Source of the DNA: Membranipora membranacea
Taxonomy: Eukaryota > Bryozoa > Gymnolaemata > Cheilostomatida > Membraniporidae
Assembly (NCBI GenBank): GCA_914767715.1
Contig: OU612070.1
Coordinates: 19,208,025-19,272,024, forward strand
Length of the DNA: 64,000 nt
Reading direction: 5' to 3'
In this document: positions 11,816 through 23,665 of the stretch, one piece after another
Layout: each line of letters opens with the position of its first letter
How positions within the stretch are numbered: the first letter of the stretch is position 1
The notes under the pieces: model-generated
Told to the model about the DNA's origin: nothing
The model's database searches: none
What the model saw: only the letters and a program-made list of their open reading frames with translations
Made by a program: the position numbers and the translations under genes

Positions 11816-14800
11816 TAGGGAATGGGACTCAGAAACAGAAACTGTCCGAAAAGCCAACAAAGGAATTATTGTATCAACAGGGCTATGATGTGACAAAAAC
11901 TGATATGTTTGAGGTCACCTCACTGAAACCTGCTAACATTGTTAGAAGAGTTATACAGGTACTCACCTTGCCATATAGTGAACCAGCAAAGGTCACACAG
12001 TTCTGTATTCCTAGTATACATGATACTTCAAAGACTCGATTAGTTGATCATAGTCTTGGTACTTCAGTATCTCAGCAGAGAGCTCAGTCTAAAAAGGTAA
12101 ACATTGAACCGGCCATCGCTATGGTTAGTGAGATGGGATCTAAGCTAGCAGAATTAGAATTGGAGTCTAGCAACACAGGTCCATCTCCAGGTTATGTTAT
12201 ACCAGATAAGAGTGAATTACCTTCCGCAGAGTTATTGTATCAAAAAGGCTATGAAGTGACAAAAACTGATATGTTTGAGGTCACCTCAGTGAAACCTACT
12301 AATATTGTTAAAAGAGTAATACAGGTACTCACTTTGCCTTATAGTGGTCCTGCAAAGGTCACCAGATTTCATGTACCCAGTATGAACGACTCTTCCAGTA
12401 GTCGATTAGTGGATCCTGATATGGATAACCCAGTAGTTCAGCAGCACGCTCAGTCTGACAAAGTAAACATTGAACCGGCCATTGCTATGGTTAGTGAGAT
12501 GGGATCTAAGCTAGCAGAATTTGAATTGGAGTCTAGCAACACAGGTCCATCTCCAGGTTATGTTATACCAGATAAGATTGATTTACATGCATCAGGTTTA
12601 ACTCTTGAAAAAGAGGAGACAACTCTGAACTTATTATTAGAAGTATTACCATATCAGCAATCAGATCCTTCTGATGATCAATTAATCGATGTAAGAAGAA
12701 TACGTCGATCAGATTTATACTCACCCTATGTACCGGTGGAGGTAAATGGGTACAAAACTGTGTTTTTGCTTGACTCGGGTGCTACCACCTCCATATTGAG
12801 TAAAGTACATGCTATCAAGCTAGGTATCCTAGATGGTCAGTGTGAACCTGGAAAACCGAAGGGTAAAACTGCAACTGGCAGTCCTATATCTTGTTATGGC
12901 AAGCATGAGGTGAATGTCAAGTTGGGCAGTGAAACCTTGCTAGGACTTATGGAGGTGGCTGACATTACTGAAAATGGTTTCATTGGTATGGATTTTCTGG
13001 TGGCATTTGGATGTGTACTGGACCTCAATGAAATGAACCTCAGAATGCTACAGCAATCTATACCTCTAGTGAACAGTAGTGGTGACAGGCTAGCGTGTGC
13101 ATGCTACTCAGCTCGGTCAGTGACCATTGAGGCCTACTCAGAAAGAGTTATACCTATGTATGCTCACACCACCATAGAAGGCGGAGGACTCATAGAGCCA
13201 AACTTCAGAGTAGTCGATTCGTACAATCTAATTGCATCAAGATGCTACGTGAAAGAGTGTTTGGTACTCAGAGTTGCCAACATAACCGCAGAAGCCATCC
13301 ACATTGCCCAAGACACCCCAATAGCTTTCCTCACTGATGGAAACATTATTGACATACATGAACCTGAGGTACTAGACTGGAATGGCACAACCATCCAGAA
13401 TTGTGATGTCACCATTGACTCAGAATCGGTCTTGCCAGACCATGTCAAACCCCTTTTCGACACCTTACCTGAATATATCTCAGTTGACAGTAAGTCAAAG
13501 ATGAGACAACTCCTCGTCAAATATCAGGATGTGTTTTCCAAGGATGCATATGACATGGGTTATTGTGATCTGGTTCCTCATGAAATCACGCTCAAACCTG
13601 GCACCCAACCAATCAGGCTTCCTCCATATAGAGTAGGATATCATGCTAACCTAGAAATAGAAAAGCATGTAGATGAACTATTGAAAAAGGGCATCATTGA
13701 ACGTACAGTGTCACCATATAGTGCTCCTGTTCTACTGATAGCTAAGAAAGATGGAACCAGTCGGTTTGTCCAGGACTACCGCAAGCTAAATAAAGCAACT
13801 TATATTCCATCACAACCCCTACCACGTATTGACGACTCACTAGAGGCACTGAGAGGTTCAACTCTTTTTAGCACATTTGACCTTTTATCTGGTTATTGGC
13901 AGTGCTCCTTAAGCCCTGACGCTAAGGAAATGGTAGCTTTTTGCACCAAAAGCGGAGTCTATACATGGCGTGTACTCGGTATGGGATTGTGTGGTGCTCC
14001 AGCCACCTTCGAAAGGTTGATGGAGAAAGTGTTACAAGGATTGCAATGGCAATCACTACTAGTGTATCTCGACGACATAATTGTCTTCAGTTCAGATGAA
14101 GAAACACATCTGACCAGGTTGGATACCATGTTAGAGCGGCTGCAAAAAGCCAATCTAAAAATCAAAGTGTCTAAGACACATTTACTCAAACAGGAAGTTG
14201 AGTTTTTGGGCCATATCGTTAATCAGGATGGTATTCATACAGACCCAGCCAAAGTAAAGGCAATTCAGGAAGTGTCCACTCCTACCTGCATTAAAGAGCT
14301 GAGAAGTTTCCTTGGTCTCACAGGGTATTACAGGAAGTTTGTGGAGAGGTTTGCAGAGATTGCTGTCCCTCTGTTCGACCTGTTGAAAAAGAAAAACCAG
14401 TCAAGGAAACTTGCGTGGAATGAGGAATGCCAAAATACATTCCAGACATTAAAGGACAGTTTAGCGAGTTTCACATCTCTGTCATTCCCAGACTGGACAA
14501 TACCTTTCATTTTGGACACTGACTGTAGTGGTGAAGCTATGGGAGCTGTACTGGCTCAGATTGATAAGGATGGGGATGAAAAACCCATTGCTTTCTTTAG
14601 TAAAAGACTCTCAGATAGTCAAAAGAAATATCCAGTGACTAAACAGGAAATGCTAGCACTAGTGTCTGCCGTAAGACATTTCCATACATACCTGTATGGG
14701 TCAGAGTTTGTATGTCGGGTTGACCATCACTCTCTGATATGGTTACACAATCTCAAGAATCCACAGGGAATTTTAGCCAGATGGTTGGAGGTCCTGGGAT

Positions 14801-16503
14801 CATATAAATTCGATGTGATTCATAGACCAGGTCGCCAGCACTCTAATGCTGATGCTTTATCTCGACTCCCTTCAGCATCGCAGCAACCTCTCAGCGAGGA
14901 ACCTGAGGATGAATGTGGTTTCACAGTCCGGTCAGTTGACTTCTCCGTTGGTCTATCCACGGATGAACTAGTGCTGGCTCAAGCTGAAGATCCACATCTC
15001 ATGCCTATCATTCAGAGTCTAAAAGAGAATAAAAGCATATCACATAAGAACTGCAAGCATTTACCTCGAATTACTCGATTCTATATTGGTAAAATGCCCT
15101 CAATGAAATTCCAGGACGGTGTATTAATGATCACAACTCATCCTGAGAACGAAGATAAAATTTTGGTGCCGGAATATTACCAGGCAAAGCTGATAAAATC
15201 GTTCCATGAGATGGATCACAGTGGCATGGACAGGACGGAGTCAAGGCTCAGATTATATTATTACTGGCATGACATGCAGTCTGATATCAGATTGTTTGTT
15301 AAATCATGTACCAGTTGCCAAATGAGTAAATTGACTAGAAACCGTGTCAACCATCGGAATCTAGTAGTAGGGACCATTATGGATCAGGTGAGCCTTGATT
15401 TCATTGGTCCCCTACAACGGACAACGAATGAAAATACATACATATTATTGGCCGTCGAGCACTTTTCTCGTTGGGCAGAGGCATATCCTCTTGCCCAACC
15501 TGATGCTGAGTCCTGTGCTAAAAGTTTATACAAGGGCCTGTTTGCCAATTTTGGCTATAGCCGAGTACTGCATTCGGACCGTGGCAGCGCCTTCATCTCT
15601 GAGCTGATGAAAGAGCTGAGCAATCTGGGCCAGTGTAAACAAACATTCTCGGCAAGGTATCACCCAATGGGTAACTCCTATGCCGAACGAGTGATTGGGA
15701 CGGTTACATCGCAGTTACGTACCTGTGTGGAGCATACCCAACTAGAGTGGGATGATCTCCTAGATACGGTAATGTCCGCCTACAGAGCCACTCCTCACTC
15801 TGCTACAGGGTTCTCCCCGAACATGGTTATGTTAGGCAGAGAGGTGAGACTTCCAGCTGTGCTCTGTCCTCCAGGTGACAATATACCGGTAACAGATTAC
15901 GTACGGAAGCTAAATGAAAAGATAAAGTATGTTTACAGCAAGTGTCTGGGGGCCCCGAACATACAAATGGAGGGTTATGACCACTTGATACACACCCCTC
16001 TAAAGGTCGGTGATAGAGTGTTGGTCAAAAAGATAAATCCCTCCAAGATGGAAACAAAATTTAGTGGACCTCACTCTATCATTAAAGTACTAGATTTTGA
16101 CACCTATGTACTATCAGAGAAGGGAAAGGAGGTGATAGAGCATCACAGCAGATTGAAATTATATAGTCCTAACCCGACTGAAGTTGAACCTGACCTGGGT
16201 GACTTCATGTCTCGGCATGGGATGGACCAATCAGATGATGATCTTATCCTAGATCCAGATGATCTGGGTGATGACTTCATGACTACAACTACAACCCAAG
16301 ATAGATATACTTACGACAATATGGTGTCCCCAAAGCCTATCATACAGCCTGATGGGTCAGACGATAGCATTCCTCCTGACTTAGGTCAAAACAACACTTC
16401 TCAATCACACAATACTAGTCACCCTGATGGGCCTGCTGTAAGTGTTGGAAGAAGGAGAGAAAGGAGGCTGCCTTCAAGGTATCAAGATTATTTCATGGAC
16501 TAG
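11773..16503 (+). CDS. pol: Pol of the Ty3-type element (PR-RT-RNaseH-INT), expressed by -1 frameshift
   Basis: About 1576 codons after the frameshift with no internal stop. There is no ATG near its start; a long open frame from a TTG at 11869 is only its uninterrupted part. Order: two 122-residue direct repeats (11863-12594); retropepsin-type protease with DSGA at 12772-12783; reverse transcriptase with YLDD at 14065-14076; RNase H with DTDCSG near 14515; integrase with an HHCC zinc region (His 15205, Cys 15307 and 15316) and catalytic Asp 15397, Asp 15577 and Glu 15685. The last two have the classical D-x35-E spacing. The tail is acidic and ends RRLPSRYQDYFMD. All catalytic residues are present, so the enzymes look functional. 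Confidence 0.94.
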   Translation, partial: GKRVAHSRTINQAVIGNGTQKQKLSEKPTKELLYQQGYDVTKTDMFEVTSLKPANIVRRVIQVLTLPYSEPAKVTQFCIPSIHDTSKTRLVDHSLGTSVSQQRAQSKKVNIEPAIAMVSEMGSKLAELELESSNTGPSPGYVIPDKSELPSAELLYQKGYEVTKTDMFEVTSVKPTNIVKRVIQVLTLPYSGPAKVTRFHVPSMNDSSSSRLVDPDMDNPVVQQHAQSDKVNIEPAIAMVSEMGSKLAEFELESSNTGPSPGYVIPDKIDLHASGLTLEKEETTLNLLLEVLPYQQSDPSDDQLIDVRRIRRSDLYSPYVPVEVNGYKTVFLLDSGATTSILSKVHAIKLGILDGQCEPGKPKGKTATGSPISCYGKHEVNVKLGSETLLGLMEVADITENGFIGMDFLVAFGCVLDLNEMNLRMLQQSIPLVNSSGDRLACACYSARSVTIEAYSERVIPMYAHTTIEGGGLIEPNFRVVDSYNLIASRCYVKECLVLRVANITAEAIHIAQDTPIAFLTDGNIIDIHEPEVLDWNGTTIQNCDVTIDSESVLPDHVKPLFDTLPEYISVDSKSKMRQLLVKYQDVFSKDAYDMGYCDLVPHEITLKPGTQPIRLPPYRVGYHANLEIEKHVDELLKKGIIERTVSPYSAPVLLIAKKDGTSRFVQDYRKLNKATYIPSQPLPRIDDSLEALRGSTLFSTFDLLSGYWQCSLSPDAKEMVAFCTKSGVYTWRVLGMGLCGAPATFERLMEKVLQGLQWQSLLVYLDDIIVFSSDEETHLTRLDTMLERLQKANLKIKVSKTHLLKQEVEFLGHIVNQDGIHTDPAKVKAIQEVSTPTCIKELRSFLGLTGYYRKFVERFAEIAVPLFDLLKKKNQSRKLAWNEECQNTFQTLKDSLASFTSLSFPDWTIPFILDTDCSGEAMGAVLAQIDKDGDEKPIAFFSKRLSDSQKKYPVTKQEMLALVSAVRHFHTYLYGSEFVCRVDHHSLIWLHNLKNPQGILARWLEVLGSYKFDVIHRPGRQHSNADALSRLPSASQQPLSEEPEDECGFTVRSVDFSVGLSTDELVLAQAEDPHLMPIIQSLKENKSISHKNCKHLPRITRFYIGKMPSMKFQDGVLMITTHPENEDKILVPEYYQAKLIKSFHEMDHSGMDRTESRLRLYYYWHDMQSDIRLFVKSCTSCQMSKLTRNRVNHRNLVVGTIMDQVSLDFIGPLQRTTNENTYILLAVEHFSRWAEAYPLAQPDAESCAKSLYKGLFANFGYSRVLHSDRGSAFISELMKELSNLGQCKQTFSARYHPMGNSYAERVIGTVTSQLRTCVEHTQLEWDDLLDTVMSAYRATPHSATGFSPNMVMLGREVRLPAVLCPPGDNIPVTDYVRKLNEKIKYVYSKCLGAPNIQMEGYDHLIHTPLKVGDRVLVKKINPSKMETKFSGPHSIIKVLDFDTYVLSEKGKEVIEHHSRLKLYSPNPTEVEPDLGDFMSRHGMDQSDDDLILDPDDLGDDFMTTTTTQDRYTYDNMVSPKPIIQPDGSDDSIPPDLGQNNTSQSHNTSHPDGPAVSVGRRRERRLPSRYQDYFMD
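11863..12594 (+). repeat. 366-bp direct duplication encoding a 122-residue repeat at the N-terminus of Pol
   Basis: Two head-to-tail units, 11863-12228 and 12229-12594, share long identical stretches in the protein, such as TKTDMFEVTS and KVNIEPAIAMVSEMGSKLAE. Each unit ends with SSNTGPSPGYVIPDK. The repeat lies between the gag overlap and the protease and matches no domain I know. The period is divisible by three, so the frame is kept. Confidence 0.9.
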
Positions 16504-16808
16504 ACTGAGTTGAACATATCTATATATATTACTATACATTCATGGCTATTTATCCTTAGATTATTAGGCTATGACTATCTATCTCTCTGTCAGTCATTCA
16601 AATGTGTTGCTGAACACATGACACATAGAAAATATTACTCACCTTAGTTATTATCAATTCCCACCAGACCAGTGACCCACAGGATTCACTTCAGCATGTA
16701 CAGAGCCACAGTAATGGAATTGGTAGTTTATGATAGCCAAAGTTCTTATCTGCTGGGCATTAAAATAAAATATGATGTGTTTCACACATAATTTTATATT
16801 GAGGCAAC

Positions 16809-17867
16809 TGAGTTAGTTTTGAGGCTATAAATAATGTAGCGAGCCCAGTAACACGCATTATTGAGGGGACAACTCTTGCTGTCTGCTATTATAATGGATG
16901 TATCATGCCTACTAATTTTGAATATTCTAAATATAGAATATTCAAAGTCAAACAGAGTCATTCTGATGTGAAAAGGGTTATCTACCCTGATTTAAACTGG
17001 AACATATTATATTATCAATATCATGTAGACGGCTTCAACATATATATATTTATTGCAGAAGCAATCTCACGGACATCATAAATATATATTCTATACACAT
17101 TTAATCTTAGCAATTATCGACATGGAACTCAATATTAAGACGGCTGCACCGTCTTACAGTATTATCACAGACAGTCTATCGCATTTCCAATATTACTCCC
17201 AGCAAGTGCGTTTCAGTGTCCGGTCTGAATATATAGTCAATACACCTCATATAGCTAAGGCTACACAGTCCAGGTTCCGGGTGCGTCCCGCTCAATCTGC
17301 TCAGAGGGCAAGGTCAGGGTACATCCCGCTTCGCAACGTATACTATCAGATATAAATGCACCCGCTACAAGCTCCGCTTGTAAGCTACTCGAGACACCAG
17401 CTCTGCTAGGTTGGCTTTGCCACCAGTACGACCCTCAGTAAACAGCTCTGCTAGGTTGGCTTTGCCACCAGTACGACCCTCAGTAAACAGCTCTGCTAGG
17501 TTGGCTTTGCCACCAGTACGACCCTCAGTAAACAGCTCTGCTAGGTTGGCTTTGCCACCAGTACGACCCTCAGTAAACAGCTCTGCTAGGTTGGCTTTGC
17601 CACCAGTACGACCCTCAGTAAACAGCTCTGCTAGGTTGGCTTTGCCACCAGTACGACCCTCAGGAAACAGCTCTGCTAGGTTGGCTTTGCCACCAGTACG
17701 ACCCTCTCTAGGCTGAAGATAGCTATCCAGGAATTCTCTACCCAGGAGTTATCCTCTCTCGGCTCATTCATGGTGAGTTTGGTTAGCTAGATACCGTTAG
17801 CCTGAGAACCAAACCCTAGCCAGGTAACGGCCAGGTGTTCCACCCTCTCGAGATTTCCCGTACCACA
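16809..17867 (+). repeat. 3' LTR of the Ty3-type element
   Basis: 1059 bp, partner of 9367-10425, with TG...CA ends followed by the target duplication ATATC. It contains the second copy of the 45-bp array. Between the pol stop (16503) and this LTR lie about 300 bp of untranslated sequence in which I see no gene. Confidence 0.95.
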
Positions 17868-17872
17868 ATATC

Positions 17873-19255
17873 TACAGACCAACTTTTGGGGTGCTGCCAA
17901 GACACACTTGATGTTCATAAAATAAAAGTGTGTTTATTTCATATTTGTGTTTTGCCTTGCCAATAATGATTCTCTCGACAATCCATTCAGCAAATTTTAA
18001 TTAGCAACTCGTCAACCCTAACCTTTTTACAGTATCAAATAGAAAGAGTGAACTTAAGGGGAGATCTTATGTATCTGCCCATATATAGATACATTCATCT
18101 TTGGCATGATCGCGATGAAAAAACACGTGAAATGGTTTCTTCTCTAAATGCAATTATAAATATTATGTCCATGGTATGGATGGCGTGTATGCATGACAAG
18201 TAACCCTATTTAGTGGTAGGGTAACACCAGATATTTGGACAGATCACCCTATGAGATTAGATGACCCTATAACCATTGACTTTTGCAACTAAGAGCTTAG
18301 TGTTTAATTTGCTTAGTCCGCTGTCATGAAGTCTAATTTTCAACCTATTATATCGAATCGAATTTAGTTTTAACTTTTTCACATGATAACACACCGTGTA
18401 ACACTGGCTAGAATTGGCAAATTATTGTTATCAAATCAAACATTCTATGAGCTTTGGGGGGTGGTGTGTCACTGCTGGCTGTCTTTCAGGGTCCCTCAGA
18501 CCAACTCGGTGATGCACCATATAGAGCCCAGCCAACTTGTCTTGTACTGCCACGTAAAGCCTGTAGATTATTTGAATATTTCAAACTTATTTAACACAGA
18601 ATTAGTAAATTTATACAACAATATAAATCAGCATTATTTGGTTATGTTGACTGTTTGCTGATAAGTTGAAATTGTTCAACTTCTTTGCTACATTACAACA
18701 TTTAAAATTGACGTTATTTCCCAACAACCAAAAATGCTTTGAGAAAGAACAATATTTTACATCTGAAAAGTCCTTGGTATTTGTTGTAAACTTGTTTATC
18801 AGGAAGCATAATTTTTAAAGGTTTTTTGATTTATATGTCCTTGACAGCTTTGGTAGTATTTGAGAATTCAATTGGTCTAAAAAATCTAATCCTCTAACCG
18901 ATAAACCCATTTCTTGGCAATCTAGTTCCTATAAATTACTTGTAATCTGCCTGAATTATGAAATAGAGCCAAATTTCATACCTCATCACACGCAATGACT
19001 GCCCAATCTTCTAGCACGCTGCTAGTGTGTGGCCCATCTAGCAATGGTTGTAGCGTGATTGGACCATCTTAGAACCAATCAAATTCAGTCTTGTCAAATA
19101 TTATGGAATGATTGGCTTTAATTGCTCGAAGCATAAGACACTAGCCAATATTTTGGCTCTGATTGGTTATGTCTCTCCAAAACCCAACCAGTCAGAGACA
19201 ACATTCTCGCTGATAGAACACTGACTAAACCGGATTCAAGTGCAATAAAAACGTA
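17873..19255. other. Intergenic, no gene recognised
   Basis: AT-rich sequence right of the retrotransposon. No coding segment with splice support was seen. Toward its right end several CCAAT/ATTGG motifs (about 19075-19190) precede the first secreted-peptide gene and may belong to its promoter. Confidence 0.5.
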
Positions 19256-19261
19256 GATTGG

Positions 19262-19269
19262 TATATAAG
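19262..19269 (+). promoter_or_regulatory. TATA box of secreted-peptide gene 1
   Basis: TATATAAG, followed by a short untranslated exon ending TTTCTCAG at 19357 and a donor GTATGT at 19358. The same arrangement (TATATAAA, short leader exon, donor) occurs 5' of peptide gene 2 at 26783, which supports both. Confidence 0.65.
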
Positions 19270-19566
19270 AGGTGGTAAAAATGATTATAAACTACATGTA
19301 GCTTGTCTGCAGACTTAAGCACTCAACCGGCTTTTTCTACCTTAGGAAGTTTCTCAGGTATGTTCACAAATATTATGGTTGCAATTACTATCGAAAACTT
19401 TAATTTATCAGCTTCATCTCGCTGGTGCTGCTTAGGAATCTGTGAATTTTGATAGAAACTTTATACCTCAGCAATTATCTAATCAGCATAATTTTAAAAT
19501 TGCAAAATAAACTTTGTTTACAAGATTATATACTCATTGTTTTATCATTCGTAATATGTTTGCAGG

Positions 19567-19782
19567 ATGAAGCTATCTGCATTCGTACTGTTAGTGGCAA
19601 TGAGTGTGTGCCTGATGCCCACAGAAGGACGGTTGATGATGTCTAAAGTGCAGCTTCCAGGTTGCGCTGCAGGCTATTTTGAGTATTTTACATCAGTGAG
19701 TGCGCCTCGTCCATGGTGGAACTGCTACAAAATAACAGATTATTTTTTCTGCTGCAAGCATGGAGGAGAGAACAGCAAATAG
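19567..19782 (+). CDS. Secreted 71-residue four-cysteine peptide precursor, gene 1
   Basis: Family not recognised. The start ATG lies one base after a TTTGCAG acceptor (intron 19358-19565), so the coding sequence is in a single exon behind an untranslated leader exon. Residues 1-21 form a signal peptide (MKLSAFVLLVAMSVCLMPTEG) with a likely cut after the TEG region. The mature part of about 50 residues is basic and aromatic, with cysteines in the pattern C-x19-C-x8-CC and the motif GYFEY just after the first Cys. This suggests two disulfides. The gene at 27587 shares the signal sequence style, spacing and CC ending. It could be a host-defence, signalling or venom-type peptide; the sequence does not decide. 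Confidence 0.8.
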   Translation: MKLSAFVLLVAMSVCLMPTEGRLMMSKVQLPGCAAGYFEYFTSVSAPRPWWNCYKITDYFFCCKHGGENSK

Positions 19783-19999
19783 ATTGTTGCTATCATGTAT
19801 GATCGTCACTTACTGAAACTGAACTTAGTAAACAAAACAAGTCCATTGGATAATCTTGCTAACAAAAACTCCTTCATAAGTATATGACATTTGATAGTTT
19901 TTTTCTTAATTTAAACTTTTATTTGACTATCAATTAATTTGAATTATCACTTTCACTTTCACTTTCAGTTCTTATAAAATAAAATTCAAATGAATGTCC

Positions 20000-21700
20000 T
20001 ACTAAAACAACAGAGGTGTTCCCTTAATCTATGAATATATGTCTGTTGGTAAGACGTAAGCTGGATGGCATATTAAAAATAGATTAATGCTCCATTATCA
20101 TATTGAGAATGGGTGCGTGCTATGCAACAAGGTGTGAGTGTCTTTTGTAGTTTTTGGCACAGTATCAGCCGATAAATGAGTGATTCATGATAGAAGGGTT
20201 CAACAAGTTTCATTGTAATGCATAAAATTGGAATATGCTAGGCAGCAGTAGCTTTGTACATGGGATGAACAAAACTCAAAGTAGTTGCTGACCTAGATTG
20301 AGTCCAAATCTAGTTTGAGGGACACTCAAAAACATTGCAGTAATACTAAAAGAGCAGGGGCTAAAAAATAAGCGGAACAAGAACCAGTTCTGTTTTAACT
20401 GAATTTGAGCAGCTGTTTTATCATCATCTTATGTATAGCAAACAAATTACGCTAGGAATAAGATGCAATCTAATTATCTGCTAATTATGCTAATTATCAA
20501 TCATGGACTTGTTTGAAACTATAGCTTTAAAGCATCCATGAAATTAAGATTGGGACTATCAAGGCTATTTTTCCAGCTAGTCAGCTTCAAAACGAGTCCA
20601 AAAGTGACCCGCTTGGACCAAAAAAGCTGTGTTATGAGGCATTGAATATTCGCTTGTGAGATCAGAAAGCCTATGTGTGAGGTCACATCAGGGCTTTTGA
20701 CCAATATTTGACATTTTTTGTGTGTGGAACTGCTAATGTGAAACCCAACTTTTTCCACCTCAAAAGCCTCCTTCAATTAATCTCTATGATGACACAAACT
20801 ATGTTGGATTACATATTGTTTCATCCAATTTTGATCAAATTACGCAAGTCTATAGTTTCCAATGGTAGACATATATGGAAACTGTATGATTATGACATCA
20901 TATCCCCCTACGCAAGGCTCACGACTGAGCGTCAACAAGGCCTTACTTTGATAAGTCGTAACTTCGGTCCTAGTTGCCCAATTGAGCCGTTCTTGGGCTC
21001 ATTTAGAAGCTTATAAGCTGAAGCTGTTCTTCTGATTATTTAAAGTTTCATTTCATGGATGCTTTAATAGACTAGCAACGCCAACATGACCAAAATTAAA
21101 AGTTAATTTTGCCTAATGTCATATTCACGATGGAAAACCCTAATGATCCCTTTACTAAACACCTCATTGGTTAATAAACACACCAAGTTCGATCTTTTTT
21201 TTGTCACCAATTGCAAGGATCCCTCACGACCGGTCTGGTGTAATGGCAGATTGCTCAGTGATCAGTACACACCAGGGGCCAAGTAGTCTTTCACACCTTT
21301 CACGCAGTTGTGGTTGTCTTGTCCAGGTGACCGTTGTGCATCTTGCTCAGGTATCAATATCGACTTTTATCCATCCATCAGTTTGAGCGTACCATCTTCC
21401 TGTGCTCAGATATTCTCATCCCAATATTCGCTCCGTTATATCTCTTCTCTGGGCCAGGTATCCTAGTGATTAGAATTATCAAAATTGATTTTCCCATGGC
21501 ATAAACTCACACTGTAAAATCCACATGATTGAATATTAAAAATTTTATTAAATCTAGGCCTTTATAGTAAACGCAGTATATTGTGGGTTCGGATAGGTTT
21601 GGCTGTAAAAAGGAGGAATCCAACAATGAATATCTAATATGATAATAATTGATTAAAAATCTCATGTTTGCTGTTAGTCACGACACCATGTGAGAAAACA
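20000..21700. other. Intergenic, nothing recognised
   Basis: Mixed AT-rich sequence with scattered short open frames (for example 20708-21016) that lack splice sites, homology or codon bias. No RNA gene or complete mobile element was recognised. Confidence 0.4.
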
Positions 21701-21704
21701 AATG

Positions 21705-23665
21705 AGACTTTTTCCCAGGGTGTAATTAATTTAGAAACTAACGGAGCATTATTTTGATCACTATGGCGATAGAGTATGTATGGTATCAATATCATATCAC
21801 CGATCCACTGGTCACACCGCAGCGTTACCAGTGGAAAGGAGCAACTGGAATGCAGGCAATTGAATTAAACTTGATCTATGTTTTTATGGAACTTCTTCAA
21901 CAATATGGAGTAGTTTCGACCGTCGAATCAATGGTTGGTCCAACTGATAAAACCATATGACAGCCTGCTTGACTCATAAATGTTTAATCCTTCATTTTAG
22001 GCAAATAATACTTCTTAACGCTGCAAAAGAACGATGGCTGGATTTATGATAATAAATGCATTATTATGATGTCGATGCATTGTAGATTTTCACACTGTAG
22101 GGCTAATTAAAAGATTGGCATGTGGTCAAGAATGTTGTTGAAGCATGTATTCAAAGCAATCAATCAAAAAATGTATCATGCAACTTCAAAAAGGTGTCGT
22201 TTATAGTCATGAAGCCCTGTGATAATCCAGGTGTATGTTTTTCTATTTATGCATTTTATTTAGAACTTAATGGTGCATTATTTTGATAACCTTGGCAATG
22301 TAGCATGATGTGCTAAGTGCTGTGAGAAAGCAAACGCAAGTTTTTCCCAGGTGGGTAATTATTTTGGGAACTAATGGAGCATTATTTTGCTCACTTTGGC
22401 AATGAAGCAAGTATGGTATTCGTCAATGTCAAAATATCAGTTTGGAAGAATGAATGATTTTGATTTACAGGCCAATGTTAGACAAGATGCCAAAACACCC
22501 AAAAAGGGGATCATCTTATTTTTATTAAAAAATGGAAAATCATGTTTCTTATACTTAGTAATCAACTGGTCTGCACTCGATCAATTTTAACCCTTTTTGT
22601 CTCCAAATACAAAGCTCTGCTTTGATCATTATGTTGTACTAATAAATCGAACAGTAAAAATATTTCCTCAAGATGTATTGATTTTAACGGTGACACCATA
22701 AAATCAGCATGGTTGCTGTACTCAACGAGTCATCTTGATTGATTCTAAGAGAATTTTTATCCTCCTGTGGGATCAAAAAATCTTTCTCCACGCGGCCAAG
22801 GAGCAGATGCTATTCACTGAGGGTGATACCCAGTATAGCGAGTTGGACTACAGCACTTGAAGTACAGGGGCGATTCCGTTGAATCTAACTGTGGACATAA
22901 CGAAGTGTTTTGTCTATGAATCTGAATAAGGAAATGCAAGCAATTAGGATAAGTCTCACATTTGGCTTAAAGTGTCCATTCAGACCAAATACTTCAGGGA
23001 ATATCACCAGGTAAGCTCATCGTTTTCTGTATTTCAATTTCGAGTAGAATCTCATGATGCCGAATAATTATTCATAATTAAAAATGTGACATAATGCAAT
23101 CGAAATTTTGTGATAACGAGTTTTACCCGCAGAGGGCAGAATGGGTCCTATGTTATACAGCACTCAAGGCCAAAAAACATTTTTGTTTTTGTTGTGTGGC
23201 CACATGGGTGCTGTATGACATGTCACATACAGCACAGCCACACGTCTTACAACACCGAAAGTTGGATTGAACTAAGTACCAGTTTGTATATGGTCCATGT
23301 GTCTTGTAGTCCATTTGATGTGTAGTCTGTTTGTCAGCATGCAACATGGGCTGCATCAACGAACCCTCTATTATGATTTTTCCATAAAACTGGCTACTGC
23401 CCATACAAAACTAGAAATCTGATGTTTTACGGTTGGTATTGTTTGGTGAGCTTAAATTTACACTTACTATTTGAAAGAATGTTTTTGGTGAAGTCGGATC
23501 CAATTGCGTGCTTCAAAATTTGCATGCATGCTGTTTTACAGGCAATCTATCAAGTTCAAATTGTCTGCATGCCTGAGCTAGACCAAGTTTGGTCTATTTG
23601 CCTGCGTTCGGAGTTGCTCCCCCTCCACTGCGGCATGACCAGTGGAAGGGAGCAACTGGAATGCA
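21705..23665. repeat. Dispersed diverged repeats between the peptide genes
   Basis: A segment with TTTTTCCCAG followed by an ACTAA(C/T)GGAGCATTATTTTG core occurs near 21710 and 22341. A shortened version (AATGGTGCATTATTTTGAT) is near 22268. A separate shared stretch, GGAGCAACTGGAATGCAGGC, occurs at about 21838 and 23648. These look like old segmental duplications around the peptide genes. Exact unit ends are unclear. Confidence 0.55.

Larger units (their letters stand above)
9362..17872 (+). mobile_element. Full-length Ty3-type LTR retrotransposon with 5-bp target duplication
   Basis: The element spans 9367-17867 (8501 bp). It begins TGAG and ends CACA, and is flanked by the direct repeat ATATC (9362-9366 and 17868-17872). 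The two LTRs have equal length. Inside are gag with zinc knuckles, then protease, reverse transcriptase, RNase H and integrase in the Ty3 (Metaviridae-type) order. Integrase after RNase H excludes Ty1/copia. Near-identical LTRs and a 1.5-kb-plus intact pol frame indicate a recent insertion. One internal amber in gag is the only visible lesion. It is inserted just upstream of COG8, in the opposite orientation. Confidence 0.95.
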
